Shown here piece after piece: positions 1 to 8,556 of a stretch of DNA of 64,000 bases. Under the pieces are notes generated by a model that had not been told where the DNA came from, searched no databases, and saw nothing but the letters and a program-made list of their open reading frames with translations. Source of the DNA: Patiriisocius_A hiemis (lineage in GTDB: Bacteria > Bacteroidota > Bacteroidia > Flavobacteriales > Flavobacteriaceae); NCBI RefSeq assembly GCF_031846325.1, contig NZ_JAVRHZ010000004.1, positions 62,001 to 126,000 on the forward strand. The letters are read 5' to 3'. The position numbers and the translations under genes are program-made. How positions within the stretch are numbered: position 1 is the stretch's first letter; every line of letters begins with the position of its first letter.

Positions 1-404
1 TTTTGTGGAAGTTCATCTAGTTTCTTTTCTTTAATCTGGTTTGAGGATAACAGTATAGAGCCATTATTAGCAATAAGAGATTCACACTTAGAAAAGAAAA
101 AAGTGCTTTTTGAATCTTTTGTGAAATTTAAATTATACCCGTCAAATTGTTCACTAAGTTCTTTATCAACACATAAAACATCTTTTTCGTACCAGTCATT
201 TTCAAGAAGAATATTATCAAAATTATCTTGTGCTTCTTTAAAACTTTCACAGTATAGAAACTTACCTCCGTTTTTTCTAAAATTTTCGGTAAACTTCTCA
301 TCAGTAGGAAGTTGCTCTTGAGGATAATACTTGCTATGGTCGGAAGAAGCTTTTTTTTCTTCGGACTTTGACTTGGAATGGAAAAGCCGCTTAAGCAAAC
401 TCAT
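1..404 (-). CDS. LUD-domain (LutC/YkgG-like) protein, 3' end outside the window
   Basis: On the minus strand the frame is open from the ATG at 402-404 for 134 codons to the window edge, so only the N-terminal part is present. The product starts with a short basic stretch (MSLLKRLFHSKSKSEEKK) and later has CESLIANNGSILLSS. That segment resembles the conserved strand-turn-strand of the LUD domain (formerly DUF162), in which an alcohol or amide residue precedes a glycine and a hydrophobic strand. Single-domain LUD proteins are often found next to ftsH in Flavobacteriaceae, which supports the call. LUD proteins in other bacteria take part in lactate oxidation (LutC), but the role of this single-domain form is not established. 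Assignment rests on half a protein and on context. Confidence 0.6.
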   Translation of the reverse strand, partial: MSLLKRLFHSKSKSEEKKASSDHSKYYPQEQLPTDEKFTENFRKNGGKFLYCESFKEAQDNFDNILLENDWYEKDVLCVDKELSEQFDGYNLNFTKDSKSTFFFSKCESLIANNGSILLSSNQIKEKKLDELPQ

Positions 405-438
405 TAGTGAGATTTTGAGGAGATTTTCTGTTAAATAT

Positions 439-470
439 CAAATATATAAAATAAAGGGCTAACAATTCAA
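439..470 (-). promoter_or_regulatory. Bacteroidota-type promoter of the LUD gene
   Basis: Minus strand TATATTTG at 439-446 matches the -7 consensus TAnnTTTG, and a TTG at 468-470 lies 21 bp upstream. The -33 part falls inside the ftsH terminator hairpin. The LUD start codon is about 35 bases downstream. Confidence 0.5.
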
Positions 471-481
471 TTGTTAGCCCT
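448..481 (-). terminator. Intrinsic terminator after ftsH
   Basis: An almost perfect inverted repeat with arms AGGGCTAACAA and TTGTTAGCCCT occupies 455-481. On the minus strand it is followed by a T-rich tract (TTTATTTTA). It sits 30 bases past the ftsH stop and should end the rsfS-ftsH transcript. Confidence 0.75.
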
Positions 482-510
482 AAACTTGAGTTCTTTAGCG
501 AAAATGAAAT

Positions 511-2529
511 TTAAGAAGTGGTTTCTTCTTTTTCTTCTTTTTCTTCTTCTTCAGTTTTTTCTATTTCTTTTTCCTCTATTACTTTCTTAGCTGCAATTGG
601 TTCCTCTTTTACAAAAGGGCGCTTTCCAAATATTTCTTCTAGATTGTCCTTAAAAATCACTTCTTTATCAAGCAATTGATTAGCAAGTAAAGTAAGCTTA
701 TCTTTATTTTTTTCAAGTAAATCTATAGCTCTTTGATACTGCTTTTCTACAATGTTTGATATTTCTTTGTCAATCATCTCTGCAGTTTTCTCACTATATG
801 GCTTGCTAAAGTTATATTCACTTTGCCCAGAAGAATCGTAATAAGTAAGGTTTCCTATTTTATCATTAAGCCCATAAATTGTAACCATTGCACGAGCTTG
901 TTTAGTAACTTTTTCTAGGTCACTTAATGCGCCTGTGGAGATTTTATTAAATATTACTTTTTCAGCGGCACGACCACCTAGTGCAGCACACATTTCGTCA
1001 AGCATTTGCTCAGGTCTTACAATTAGGCGTTCTTCTGGTAAATACCATGCAGCTCCAAGAGATTGTCCTCTAGGTACAATAGTAACTTTTACTAGTGGTG
1101 CTGCATGTTCGAGCATCCAACTTACTGTTGCGTGACCAGCTTCATGAAAAGCAATTGCTTTTTTCTCACCAGGCGTAATAATTTTATTCTTCTTTTCTAG
1201 CCCTCCTACAATTCTATCTACGGCATCTAAGAAGTCTTGTTTGGTAACAAATTTTCTTTCTTTTCTGGCAGCAATTAAAGCAGCTTCATTACATACATTT
1301 GCAATATCTGCACCAGAAAACCCTGGTGTTTGCTTTGATAAGAATTCTAAATCTAATTCCTCATCAATTTTAAGAGGTCGCAAGTGTACTTCAAAAATTT
1401 CTTTACGTTCTCTAACATCGGGTAGATCTACATAAATTTGTCTATCAAAACGTCCTGCTCGCATTAATGCTTTATCTAAAACATCAGCTCTATTGGTAGC
1501 CGCTAGTACAATGACATTAGTATTTGTTCCAAAACCGTCCATTTCAGTTAATAGTTGGTTAAGCGTATTTTCACGTTCGTCATTAGACCCAGAAAAGTTG
1601 CTTTTTCCTCTAGCACGCCCTATGGCATCAATTTCATCAATAAATATAATTGCAGGTGATTTTTCCTTAGCTTGTTTAAATAAATCTCTTACTCGTGAAG
1701 CTCCAACACCTACAAACATTTCAACAAAATCTGAACCTGATAACGAGAAGAAAGGAACCTTAGCTTCTCCAGCAACTGCTTTTGCAAGTAACGTTTTACC
1801 TGTTCCAGGGGCTCCAACTAATAATGCTCCTTTTGGTATTTTACCGCCAAGAGAGGTGTATTTTGTTGGGTTTTTAAGAAAGTCTACAATCTCTTGTACC
1901 TCTTCTTTTGCACCTTCAAGCCCTGCAACATCTTTAAAACTAGTTTTAACGTCTGTCTTTTCATCAAACAATTTTGCTTTGGACTTTCCAATATTAAATA
2001 TTTGACCACCAGCGCCTCCACCAGCTCCAGAGGACATTCTACGCATTATAAATATCCAAATAGCTATAATCACTACAAAGAAAATGATAGATGGTAAAAA
2101 CTCTCCTAAGAGGTTTGTTTCGGTTTTATAATCTAGCGCTGTATTAAGATTGTTATTTTCTTTGAGGTCATAAAAAGTATTTTCAAAGTTTTGTAAGTCA
2201 CCAAATTCAAATTGATAATCTGGATCACTTGCAGATGGCTTTAATAATCCCTTAGGTCGCTTTTTTGAATGAATTTCTTTTTGCTTTGCATCTTGAGTAA
2301 GAAATACTTTTGCGATCTTTTTGTTTACAATAAGTATTTTATCTACATCTCCTTCCTTAAGGTATGTTTTAAACTCACCTACAGTAACCTTATTAGGCTG
2401 AGACCAGCTATTTCCACCAAAAAATTGTATACCAAGTATGACCAAAATTATAGCAGCATATATCCAATATGCGTTAAATTTTGGTTTTTTTAGGTCAGGT
2501 TTTTTATTATTTTTCTTTTCTTCAGCCAT
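511..2529 (-). CDS. ftsH: ATP-dependent zinc metalloprotease FtsH
   Basis: This 672-residue protein is a membrane-anchored AAA+ protease that degrades misfolded membrane proteins and short-lived regulators. One transmembrane helix lies near residues 19-38 and a second near 146-162, with the FtsH extracytoplasmic region between them. The AAA module shows Walker A GAPGTGKT at 239-246, Walker B IIFIDEID at 294-301 and the second region of homology with the arginine finger (ALMRAGRFDRQ). The peptidase domain has the zinc motif HEAGH at 462-466 and a likely third ligand, Asp537, in GALSDLEK. The C-terminal tail is very Glu/Lys rich. It is 12 bases downstream of rsfS, so the two are probably one operon. 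All catalytic residues are present and the identification is secure. Confidence 0.98.
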   Translation of the reverse strand: MAEEKKNNKKPDLKKPKFNAYWIYAAIILVILGIQFFGGNSWSQPNKVTVGEFKTYLKEGDVDKILIVNKKIAKVFLTQDAKQKEIHSKKRPKGLLKPSASDPDYQFEFGDLQNFENTFYDLKENNNLNTALDYKTETNLLGEFLPSIIFFVVIIAIWIFIMRRMSSGAGGGAGGQIFNIGKSKAKLFDEKTDVKTSFKDVAGLEGAKEEVQEIVDFLKNPTKYTSLGGKIPKGALLVGAPGTGKTLLAKAVAGEAKVPFFSLSGSDFVEMFVGVGASRVRDLFKQAKEKSPAIIFIDEIDAIGRARGKSNFSGSNDERENTLNQLLTEMDGFGTNTNVIVLAATNRADVLDKALMRAGRFDRQIYVDLPDVRERKEIFEVHLRPLKIDEELDLEFLSKQTPGFSGADIANVCNEAALIAARKERKFVTKQDFLDAVDRIVGGLEKKNKIITPGEKKAIAFHEAGHATVSWMLEHAAPLVKVTIVPRGQSLGAAWYLPEERLIVRPEQMLDEMCAALGGRAAEKVIFNKISTGALSDLEKVTKQARAMVTIYGLNDKIGNLTYYDSSGQSEYNFSKPYSEKTAEMIDKEISNIVEKQYQRAIDLLEKNKDKLTLLANQLLDKEVIFKDNLEEIFGKRPFVKEEPIAAKKVIEEKEIEKTEEEEKEEKEETTS

Positions 2530-2541
2530 TAGGCATTTTTT

Positions 2542-2913
2542 TTAATATGATGTTTCTATTCTTACTGTTTTTGCATCGCCCCACAACCCTTCTATGTCGT
2601 AATATTCTCTAATGTGTTTTTGAAAAACATGAACTACGACATTTACATAGTCAATTAAAACCCATTCAGAATTATCATTTCCTTCTACATGCCAGGGCTT
2701 TTCCTTAATGGCTTTACTTACTAATTTTTGTACAGAGTTAACAATTGCGTTTACTTGTGTGTTTGAAGTACCATCACAAATTACAAAGTAGTCGCATACG
2801 GTATTTTCAATATCTCTAAGGTCCAATATTTCAATATGTTGTCCTTTTACTTCTTCTATTCCTCTAATAATTTCTGTTACTAGTTGGTCTGCTGCTACTT
2901 TATCCTTAGTCAT
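2542..2913 (-). CDS. rsfS: Ribosome silencing factor RsfS
   Basis: This 123-residue protein covers the whole RsfS/Iojap/DUF143 domain. Recognisable segments are DYFVICDGTSNTQVNAI, where a nucleotidyltransferase-like strand carries the conserved aspartate and the CDGTS turn, and WHVEGNDNSEWVLIDY, the typical WxxEG...WxxxD block near residues 80-90. RsfS binds ribosomal protein uL14 on the 50S subunit, blocks subunit joining and lowers translation during starvation. It lies directly upstream of ftsH on the same strand, and that order recurs in flavobacteria. The length is normal for the family and I see nothing missing. Confidence 0.95.
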   Translation of the reverse strand: MTKDKVAADQLVTEIIRGIEEVKGQHIEILDLRDIENTVCDYFVICDGTSNTQVNAIVNSVQKLVSKAIKEKPWHVEGNDNSEWVLIDYVNVVVHVFQKHIREYYDIEGLWGDAKTVRIETSY

Positions 2914-2979
2914 TAATTACTATTGTTTCTTACTAAACGCTTGATTGTATGTTTAAAAATAAGTTTGTTGTTAGTTTTA

Positions 2980-2987
2980 CAAAGTTA
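2980..2987 (-). promoter_or_regulatory. Candidate -7 element for rsfS-ftsH
   Basis: Minus strand TAACTTTG fits TAnnTTTG and lies 67 bases upstream of the rsfS start. No good TTG -33 element is visible at the expected spacing, so this is tentative. Confidence 0.35.
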
Positions 2988-3040
2988 TTACTTTTTTGTT
3001 TCTTGAAACGTTTTAAATATGTAATACTATAAACCTTATT

Positions 3041-3778
3041 TTGTCTTTAAAATTAATCAAACTTGATGCCATTGACTCCACTAATAATTACCTTAAGGAG
3101 TTAGCTAGAAATACAACCATTGTTGATGAGACAGTTGTAGTTGCAAAAAGACAGCTTAAAGGGAGGGGGCAGATGGAAAACTCTTGGCAATCTCAAAACG
3201 GTAAAAGCCTAACATTTAGTGTTTTAAAGAAATTTACTGGTTTTAAAATTGATGATCAAGCTTACCTTAATTATGCAGTAAGTGTTGGGGTCTATAACGG
3301 TTTTAAAAAGTTAGAAATAAAAAATGTCACTATAAAATGGCCTAACGACATATTGTCATATGGTAAAAAAGTATGTGGAATATTAATTGAAACACAATTA
3401 GCTGGTAATGAAATTGTTTCTTCAATAATTGGTTTAGGGATTAATGTAAATGAAACATCATTTATCGAGCTGCCTAAGGCATCATCTCTAAGGCTAGTTT
3501 CAGGAAAAGACTTTATTTTATCTGAAGTGCTTGAAGTTGTTTGTACTTCAGTTTTAGATGCGCTTAACTTATTAAATGCAAATGCTTTTCAGAAAATTAA
3601 AACCAATTATGAAGAAAATCTTTTTAGAAAAGATCAAGTTTCATCATTTAAAGATATTAATGGGAACCTCTTTAATGGAATTATAAAAGGAGTTAACTCT
3701 GATGGGAAACTCCTAATTGAAACTGAAGATGAGAAAATAAAAGCTTTTGGCTTTAAGGAAGTTACTTTGCTTTATTAA
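3041..3778 (+). CDS. birA: Biotin--[acetyl-CoA-carboxylase] ligase
   Basis: This 245-residue enzyme activates biotin with ATP to biotinyl-5'-AMP and transfers it to the lysine of the biotin carboxyl carrier protein. The catalytic block GRGQMENSW is at residues 41-49, preceded by AIDSTNNYLKEL and followed by KWPNDILSYGKKVCGILIE, both hallmarks of the BPL/LplA fold. There is no N-terminal helix-turn-helix, so it is the non-repressor class. No ATG fits the N terminus. The TTG at 3041 gives the expected MSLKLIKLDAIDSTN start and is the best choice. It is divergent from rsfS and its end overlaps the convergent SRPBCC gene by four bases. Confidence 0.93.
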   Translation: MSLKLIKLDAIDSTNNYLKELARNTTIVDETVVVAKRQLKGRGQMENSWQSQNGKSLTFSVLKKFTGFKIDDQAYLNYAVSVGVYNGFKKLEIKNVTIKWPNDILSYGKKVCGILIETQLAGNEIVSSIIGLGINVNETSFIELPKASSLRLVSGKDFILSEVLEVVCTSVLDALNLLNANAFQKIKTNYEENLFRKDQVSSFKDINGNLFNGIIKGVNSDGKLLIETEDEKIKAFGFKEVTLLY

Positions 3779-4167
3779 AGTTGTTCCATGTTAGTAGCTA
3801 ATGCATCTAGAAACTTTGTAATAGGGCCTTTAATCATCATTTTCATCATAGGATTAAAATCTCCTTCAAATAATAACTCTGCATTAGACGTAGTTTCATC
3901 TATCGCTTCAATATTTCCGGTAAGCGTAAATGGAAGCTTGTCACTCATAGCACCCAAAATCACTTGATTTGGAGCATTCACTTCTTTAACTTCTAAAGCA
4001 ATTTCTGGCATTCCTTGTAATGCAAAAACAAAAGCATTTTCTTTAATTACTTCAAACTTACTTGTGTTTTCGGGCATTAATTTTTCAAAGTTTTTTACAT
4101 CACTTAAAAATTCACATAATTCCGCATTCGATTTTTTTACGGTTACTTTTTTGCTTGTTATTTGCAT
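3775..4167 (-). CDS. SRPBCC-family (START-like) small protein
   Basis: This 130-residue protein has the pattern of the SRPBCC/polyketide-cyclase fold. An N-terminal strand (QITSKKVTVKKSNAELCEFLSDVKNFEKLMPEN) is followed by alternating strands and a long C-terminal amphipathic helix (KMMIKGPITKFLDALATNM). Such proteins form a hydrophobic cavity for a small ligand, but neither ligand nor role is known for this group. It follows pyrE at a distance of 17 bases on the same strand, an arrangement seen in other flavobacteria, so co-transcription is likely. A catalytic function cannot be deduced. Confidence 0.75.
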   Translation of the reverse strand: MQITSKKVTVKKSNAELCEFLSDVKNFEKLMPENTSKFEVIKENAFVFALQGMPEIALEVKEVNAPNQVILGAMSDKLPFTLTGNIEAIDETTSNAELLFEGDFNPMMKMMIKGPITKFLDALATNMEQL

Positions 4168-4184
4168 TTTATAAATTTAAATTA

Positions 4185-4826
4185 TTAAAGTGACCAGTTT
4201 GCAGGGTCTTGCCTCCAAGTAGACAATAATTGTGCCTCTTCCCTTGAAATGTAAGCCGAACTTTCTGCCTGTTCCAATAAATTATCGTAGTTACTTAAAG
4301 TGTAGAGGGTAACATTTGCTTTTTTGAAATTTTCTTCGGCTATATCAAATCCGTATGTAAATATAGCCGCCATCCCTTTAACGTTAACATTAAACTCTTT
4401 TAGAACTTCTACAGCAAGCAAACTACTTTTTCCGGTACTTATCAAATCTTCAATCACGACAACTGTTTGGTTAGCTTCTATGTGTCCTTCAATTTTATTC
4501 TGCCTACCATGCTTTTTTGCTTCTGGTCTTATATAGCAAAATGGCAGATTGAGATAATCTGCAACCAATGCTCCAATGCCAATAGCTCCAGTTGCAACAC
4601 CTGCAATAACATCTGGTTTTCCGTACAATTCTTCAATTTGCTTTGCTAAATTCTCTCTTAAAAAATTTCTAATTATTGGATATGAGAGTGTTACACGGTT
4701 GTCACAGTAGATAGGAGATTTCCATCCAGAGGCCCAAGTAAAAGGTTTTTGTGGTTGCAATTTTATTGCATTAATTTGCAGCAGTAATTCGGCAGTTTTT
4801 TGAGCCGTCTCTTTGTTTAAAATCAT
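4185..4826 (-). CDS. pyrE: Orotate phosphoribosyltransferase
   Basis: This enzyme converts orotate and PRPP to orotidine 5'-phosphate in de novo pyrimidine synthesis. The PRPP-binding motif VVVIEDLISTGKS is at residues 122-134, and the catalytic loop RPEAKKHGRQN is near 100-110. The frame is open further upstream to 4904, but the ATG at 4824-4826 gives the family-typical start MILNKETAQKTAELLLQ and a 213-residue protein, so I use it. The divergent NUDIX gene starts only seven bases away, so at least one of the two promoters must lie inside the neighbouring coding region. The SRPBCC gene follows closely downstream. Confidence 0.96.
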   Translation of the reverse strand: MILNKETAQKTAELLLQINAIKLQPQKPFTWASGWKSPIYCDNRVTLSYPIIRNFLRENLAKQIEELYGKPDVIAGVATGAIGIGALVADYLNLPFCYIRPEAKKHGRQNKIEGHIEANQTVVVIEDLISTGKSSLLAVEVLKEFNVNVKGMAAIFTYGFDIAEENFKKANVTLYTLSNYDNLLEQAESSAYISREEAQLLSTWRQDPANWSL

Positions 4827-4833
4827 TCTGCAA

Positions 4834-5457
4834 ATGTATAAAGTTTTTGTAAAAGATATTCCTATAATTCTTTCTACTGAAAAATATATTGGAAAACAAT
4901 ACACAGCGATCCCGCTTAAATTTGTAAGATTTAAAAGGTTGATAAAAAAGATTAATAAAGGGAAACTTATTTACGTTAATTTATATCACAAAAATCCTGA
5001 AAAACTGGAAAAATTTCTTCGAAAAAAACTACCAGTAGTTGAAGCAGGAGGAGGGATGGTTATTAATTCGAAGAAGGAAATATTATTTATTTATAGAAAT
5101 TCTAAATGGGACTTACCTAAAGGAAAGCTTGAGAAGAATGAAACCCATGAACAAGCTGCTGTGAGAGAAACTGAAGAAGAAACAGGAATTAAAGGATTAG
5201 AGGTTAAAAAATTTATTACTAAGACATATCATATTTTTAAACGAAACGGGAAGTTTAAATTAAAGATTACTTATTGGTACGAAATGTTTTCTGATTATGA
5301 TGGAAAATTTAAACCTGAAAAAAGTGAAAATATTGAAAAAGTAAAATGGAAGAATTTTGAAAAAACGCAAAAAGCGCTTCAAGATTCTTACGAAAATATA
5401 AAGCTTTTGTTTCCTAAAGAGTATTTAACTACCCACCCTAATGATAGGGTATCTTAG
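4834..5457 (+). CDS. NUDIX hydrolase
   Basis: A complete Nudix box is present at residues 97-119. It reads GKLEKNE, seven residues, then RETEEETGI, matching GX5EX7REUXEEXGU exactly. Enzymes of this fold hydrolyse nucleoside diphosphates linked to another moiety. The substrate here cannot be told from the sequence. About 70 residues precede the Nudix domain and begin MYKVFVKDIPIIL. The ATG at 4834 is preferred over a TTG at 4813, because the latter would lie inside pyrE. The C terminus is convergent with the M14 peptidase gene and overlaps it by 33 bases, which is more than usual. Confidence 0.9.
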   Translation: MYKVFVKDIPIILSTEKYIGKQYTAIPLKFVRFKRLIKKINKGKLIYVNLYHKNPEKLEKFLRKKLPVVEAGGGMVINSKKEILFIYRNSKWDLPKGKLEKNETHEQAAVRETEEETGIKGLEVKKFITKTYHIFKRNGKFKLKITYWYEMFSDYDGKFKPEKSENIEKVKWKNFEKTQKALQDSYENIKLLFPKEYLTTHPNDRVS

Positions 5458-7188
5458 ATGTGCTTTTTCGTAATTTGGAGATTTCTTGTGTATCCAATCT
5501 AATTGAGCAAACCAATTTTTTGCAAAGTTTACGTCGTTTTGCTTTTTTTCTTCAAATTCTGCTTTTATAGCTGGGTTGTTGTTGAGAAACTCTTCGGCTT
5601 TGTCTTCCCAAACATACGGTGAAAACCCTTCTTTTTGTTGTAGTATAGTGTCAAAAAAATTCCAATTAAAAAAAGAGTCTGGAGCAGTTGGTTCTAGTGT
5701 TTCTAGTAAATAGCGAACTCCTCTTTGTTGTGTGTTTACGACGTAATCGTATTTTTTAACTGCTACTTCTTCTACTGTCTTTTCAATCCTTGTATTATAG
5801 TGCGGATAATGACCTTCATATGCATTAGAGAAGGTTTTATATTCTTTTATTCGATACACTTCAGCAGTAATTATGGTATCTTTTTGTACTCTGTCACAAG
5901 TAATTCCGTTAAGTTTTAATAAGTCTACGATATTCCAATAGCCCTCTGGTATAATGTATTGAGAAGGGATTTGTATGCTATCTGTTGGTTTAAAATAATT
6001 GTAGTAAGTAACATCTTTAGTGAAGGGCTTATCGCGATTGTACTTTAGCCTATCATTGTTAGTTACTTTGCTAGGGATCATTTCGGCTTCATAGCCTTTA
6101 AACTGTAGGGTAGTTGTTTGTGTTGAATCTATTCCCCATGAAATAGGGTAGTAGTTACCTACTTTATAATTGGTTTGAGCATTTTTACGTAGCTCTTTTA
6201 TTACTTCAGCATCTTTATCTGCAATGTTTATAAAACTTTTCATGAGCTCATAAGTGCCTTCAACTCTATTTTTATAAGGTTTAAGCATATGAGTTTCTAC
6301 CATCATTCCAAGTGTATTATACAATGTGGTATAACCAGTTGAGTATCTGGGTGAGTCCATAAATTGGCTAAACCCTTTTTCTGGTGTTCGATTAAACACA
6401 TTAACATAGGGAGTAATATCCCAATTTTTTTGTTGTAAAGAATCTTCTAAGCTAGGCATCAGCGACGTATGAAGATAATTTCCCAAGGCACCATTTAATT
6501 TATTGTGCTGAGTAAATAAGTGTGTTAGCACATATTGATAGTCTGCTCCATTGCTTACATGATTGTCTATAAATAAATCTGGTTTAAGCCTATTAAAGAT
6601 TTTAGCAAAGGCTCTTGCATTTTTAGTGTCAGCTTTTATAAAATCTCTGTTTAGGTCGTAATTTCTAGCATTACCTCTAAAACCATGCTCTTCTGGACCA
6701 TTTTGATTAGTTCTTGTTGTGCTATTTCTATTCAATGCGCCTCCGATATTATAAACTGGTATGACTGCAACAATAGTATTTTCTGGAGCTTTTATTTGTC
6801 CGTTAGCTAAATCTCTAATTAACATCATTGATGCGTCAATGCCATCGCTTTCTCCTGGATGGATACCATTATTTATTAGTAAGATATTCTTATCTCTATC
6901 TCCAGAGAATTCAGATTCAAATGTTCTATTAGGGTTAAAAGTTATTAAGTGTAATGGTTCTCCACTATCTGTTTTGTCAAGTTCGTACATTTTAACTGAG
7001 TTATACGAGTCAGATAGTTTGCTGTAAAATGAAACTATTTCATGATATTTTGATGTTTGTAATCCTTTAGATTCTTCAAAAAGAGTAGTAAAATTGTGAG
7101 TTTTTTCTTCTTTTTTTGAATTACATGAAATCAATAAAATCGCAAATAAAGCATAAAATAAGTAAGAAATTTTGCTTAATCGTGTCAT
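5425..7188 (-). CDS. M14-family zinc carboxypeptidase-like lipoprotein
   Basis: This is a 587-residue secreted protein. The N terminus is a lipoprotein signal ending LLISC, with lipidated Cys22. The zinc-binding signature of M14 metallopeptidases appears as HPGE (His110, Glu113), with the third ligand in DLFIDNHVSNG (His210) and the substrate-binding arginine block RNYDLNRDF between them. A later MVETHMLKPY may carry the catalytic glutamate. The roughly 250-residue C-terminal part has no motif I recognise. It probably trims peptides at the cell surface or in the periplasm. The gene is monocistronic and convergent with the NUDIX gene, overlapping it by 33 bases. Its exact substrate is unknown. 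Confidence 0.85.
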   Translation of the reverse strand: MTRLSKISYLFYALFAILLISCNSKKEEKTHNFTTLFEESKGLQTSKYHEIVSFYSKLSDSYNSVKMYELDKTDSGEPLHLITFNPNRTFESEFSGDRDKNILLINNGIHPGESDGIDASMMLIRDLANGQIKAPENTIVAVIPVYNIGGALNRNSTTRTNQNGPEEHGFRGNARNYDLNRDFIKADTKNARAFAKIFNRLKPDLFIDNHVSNGADYQYVLTHLFTQHNKLNGALGNYLHTSLMPSLEDSLQQKNWDITPYVNVFNRTPEKGFSQFMDSPRYSTGYTTLYNTLGMMVETHMLKPYKNRVEGTYELMKSFINIADKDAEVIKELRKNAQTNYKVGNYYPISWGIDSTQTTTLQFKGYEAEMIPSKVTNNDRLKYNRDKPFTKDVTYYNYFKPTDSIQIPSQYIIPEGYWNIVDLLKLNGITCDRVQKDTIITAEVYRIKEYKTFSNAYEGHYPHYNTRIEKTVEEVAVKKYDYVVNTQQRGVRYLLETLEPTAPDSFFNWNFFDTILQQKEGFSPYVWEDKAEEFLNNNPAIKAEFEEKKQNDVNFAKNWFAQLDWIHKKSPNYEKAHLRYPIIRVGS

Positions 7189-7248
7189 ATACCTAATATT
7201 TTATTACAAAGTTTATCATTTTGAGTGGTAAGTTATAAATTCATTTTA

Positions 7249-7256
7249 TATATTTG
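7249..7256 (+). promoter_or_regulatory. -7 promoter element of the T9SS cargo gene
   Basis: TATATTTG is an exact match to TAnnTTTG and lies 33 bases before the ATG at 7289. The nearest upstream TTG is 25 bp away, longer than the usual spacing. Confidence 0.5.
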
Positions 7257-7288
7257 TTATTATATTAAACTTATAAACTTATTTAATT

Positions 7289-8161
7289 ATGAAAAAAATT
7301 ACTCTTTTGTTAGCATCATTTATGTTGACAGCGTTAACCACTAACGCACAAACAACATTATCTCAAAGTGTTGATCCAGCTACTATTGATACTGGCGGTG
7401 TTGCATGTTGGGCATCTGGAACTGGAGAATACAGAGATAATGCATTTGCAAGAACGTATGACCTATCTTCATTTGCAATCGCAGGAGATTTTGAAATTAC
7501 TACTGTTGAGTTTGGACAAGGTAGTGCTGATGACGGTAAGACAGTAGATGTAAACATCTATACTGTTGATACAGAAGATTTATCTTCTGCAGTATTTACT
7601 TTACTTGAAACTACTAGTGTAACACTAGAAGCTGCAAACGATTTAACTCTAATTTCAGTTCCAATTTCTACTACAGCTCCTGCTGGAAGCATTATAGCTG
7701 TTGAGATTTTTGCTCCAGATGAAGGTGCAGTTACTTTTCAGAGATATTTCCCAGGATTTAATACATCAGGTCAAAACAACACAGCTTGGTTAAGATCTGA
7801 CGGTACTGGTACTGGTGGTGCAAATACAGGATGTAGTATTCCTTACTCTGATTCAAACACAATCGTTGCAGACCCTCAAGAGTATGTAATTAACCTTGTT
7901 GGATCTGAGGTTTTAGGTGTTGATGAAAACGCTTTATCTCAAGTATCTTTTTACCCTAACCCATCTTCTGATGTTGTGAATGTAAAAGTTCCTTCTTCAG
8001 TAGAAATTACTTCTAGTGCATTATATGATGTATTAGGGAAAAGAACTGGTGTTCAAGTTTCTAATGGTACATTAGATATTTCTTCTCTTGCAAGAGGTGT
8101 ATATCTTTTAAACGTTGAAACTACTGCTGGTACTTTAACTGAGAAGATTATCAAGAGATAA
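7289..8161 (+). CDS. Secreted protein with type IX secretion sorting domain
   Basis: This 290-residue protein has a Sec signal peptide (MKKITLLLASFMLTALTTNA, likely cleaved after Ala20). Its last 70 residues have the features of the T9SS type A sorting domain: FYPNPSSDVVNVKV, then ALYDVLGKR, SSLARGVYLLNV and the basic end EKIIKR. Such domains send a protein through the outer membrane by the PorSS machinery and are then removed. The central 190 residues are rich in Thr, Ser, Asp and Gly and look like a beta-sandwich. I see no catalytic motif. It has its own promoter and a strong terminator, and codon use looks like that of a well expressed gene. Function is unknown beyond being cell-surface or released. 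Confidence 0.88.
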   Translation: MKKITLLLASFMLTALTTNAQTTLSQSVDPATIDTGGVACWASGTGEYRDNAFARTYDLSSFAIAGDFEITTVEFGQGSADDGKTVDVNIYTVDTEDLSSAVFTLLETTSVTLEAANDLTLISVPISTTAPAGSIIAVEIFAPDEGAVTFQRYFPGFNTSGQNNTAWLRSDGTGTGGANTGCSIPYSDSNTIVADPQEYVINLVGSEVLGVDENALSQVSFYPNPSSDVVNVKVPSSVEITSSALYDVLGKRTGVQVSNGTLDISSLARGVYLLNVETTAGTLTEKIIKR

Positions 8162-8185
8162 TTACAGAAAATAAATTATTATATT

Positions 8186-8218
8186 AAAGTCTGCAGTTTA
8201 ACTGCAGACTTTTTTTAT
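8186..8218 (+). terminator. Intrinsic terminator of the T9SS cargo gene
   Basis: The repeat AAAGTCTGCAG / CTGCAGACTTT closes a short loop and is followed by a run of T. It starts 25 bases after the stop codon. Confidence 0.85.
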
Positions 8219-8490
8219 TGAGTAAAATTAAAATATTAAGACCATAAAGAGTTTGAAACATGTTAACTTTAATCTCTTTTACTACATTTAAAAATAGTTG
8301 CTCTTATGTTTAATTCTGGAGTAGTTTGGCTTGAATGATATGATAGATTTACAAAAAGCTAAAATTAACAGCTTTTATAAGTATGTAACCGTTAAATGTC
8401 CTTTCTTTATTTGAAAGCCAAGTCATAGGTGCATTATTATTTATGGCAGCTAATAGTATGTAAAAGATTATTATGGTAATATTAGTATAT
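8219..8490. other. Intergenic stretch without a recognisable gene
   Basis: This AT-rich stretch lies between two convergent terminators. It has a weak hairpin (AAAAGCT and AGCTTTT, 8354-8376) but no open frame longer than about 20 codons that looks coding, and no RNA gene I can recognise. Confidence 0.5.
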
Positions 8491-8522
8491 AAAAAAAACT
8501 CCTATACAAATTGCATAGGAGC
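8491..8522 (-). terminator. Intrinsic terminator of rho
   Basis: On the minus strand CTCCTAT pairs with ATAGGAG (8499-8521) and is followed by eight T. It lies 35 bases past the rho stop codon. Confidence 0.82.
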
Positions 8523-8556
8523 TTTATTATATTAGTAAGAGTTTTAGACTATATAA

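Noticed and set aside
103..321. Plus-strand open frame near the left edge
   Set aside because: It is opposite the LUD-domain gene, has a Ser/Leu/Phe-rich composition typical of antisense frames and no start context.
1493..2005. Long open frame on the plus strand within ftsH
   Set aside because: It lies entirely opposite the AAA domain of ftsH, whose motifs are complete. The antisense product has no recognisable domain and is best seen as a shadow frame.
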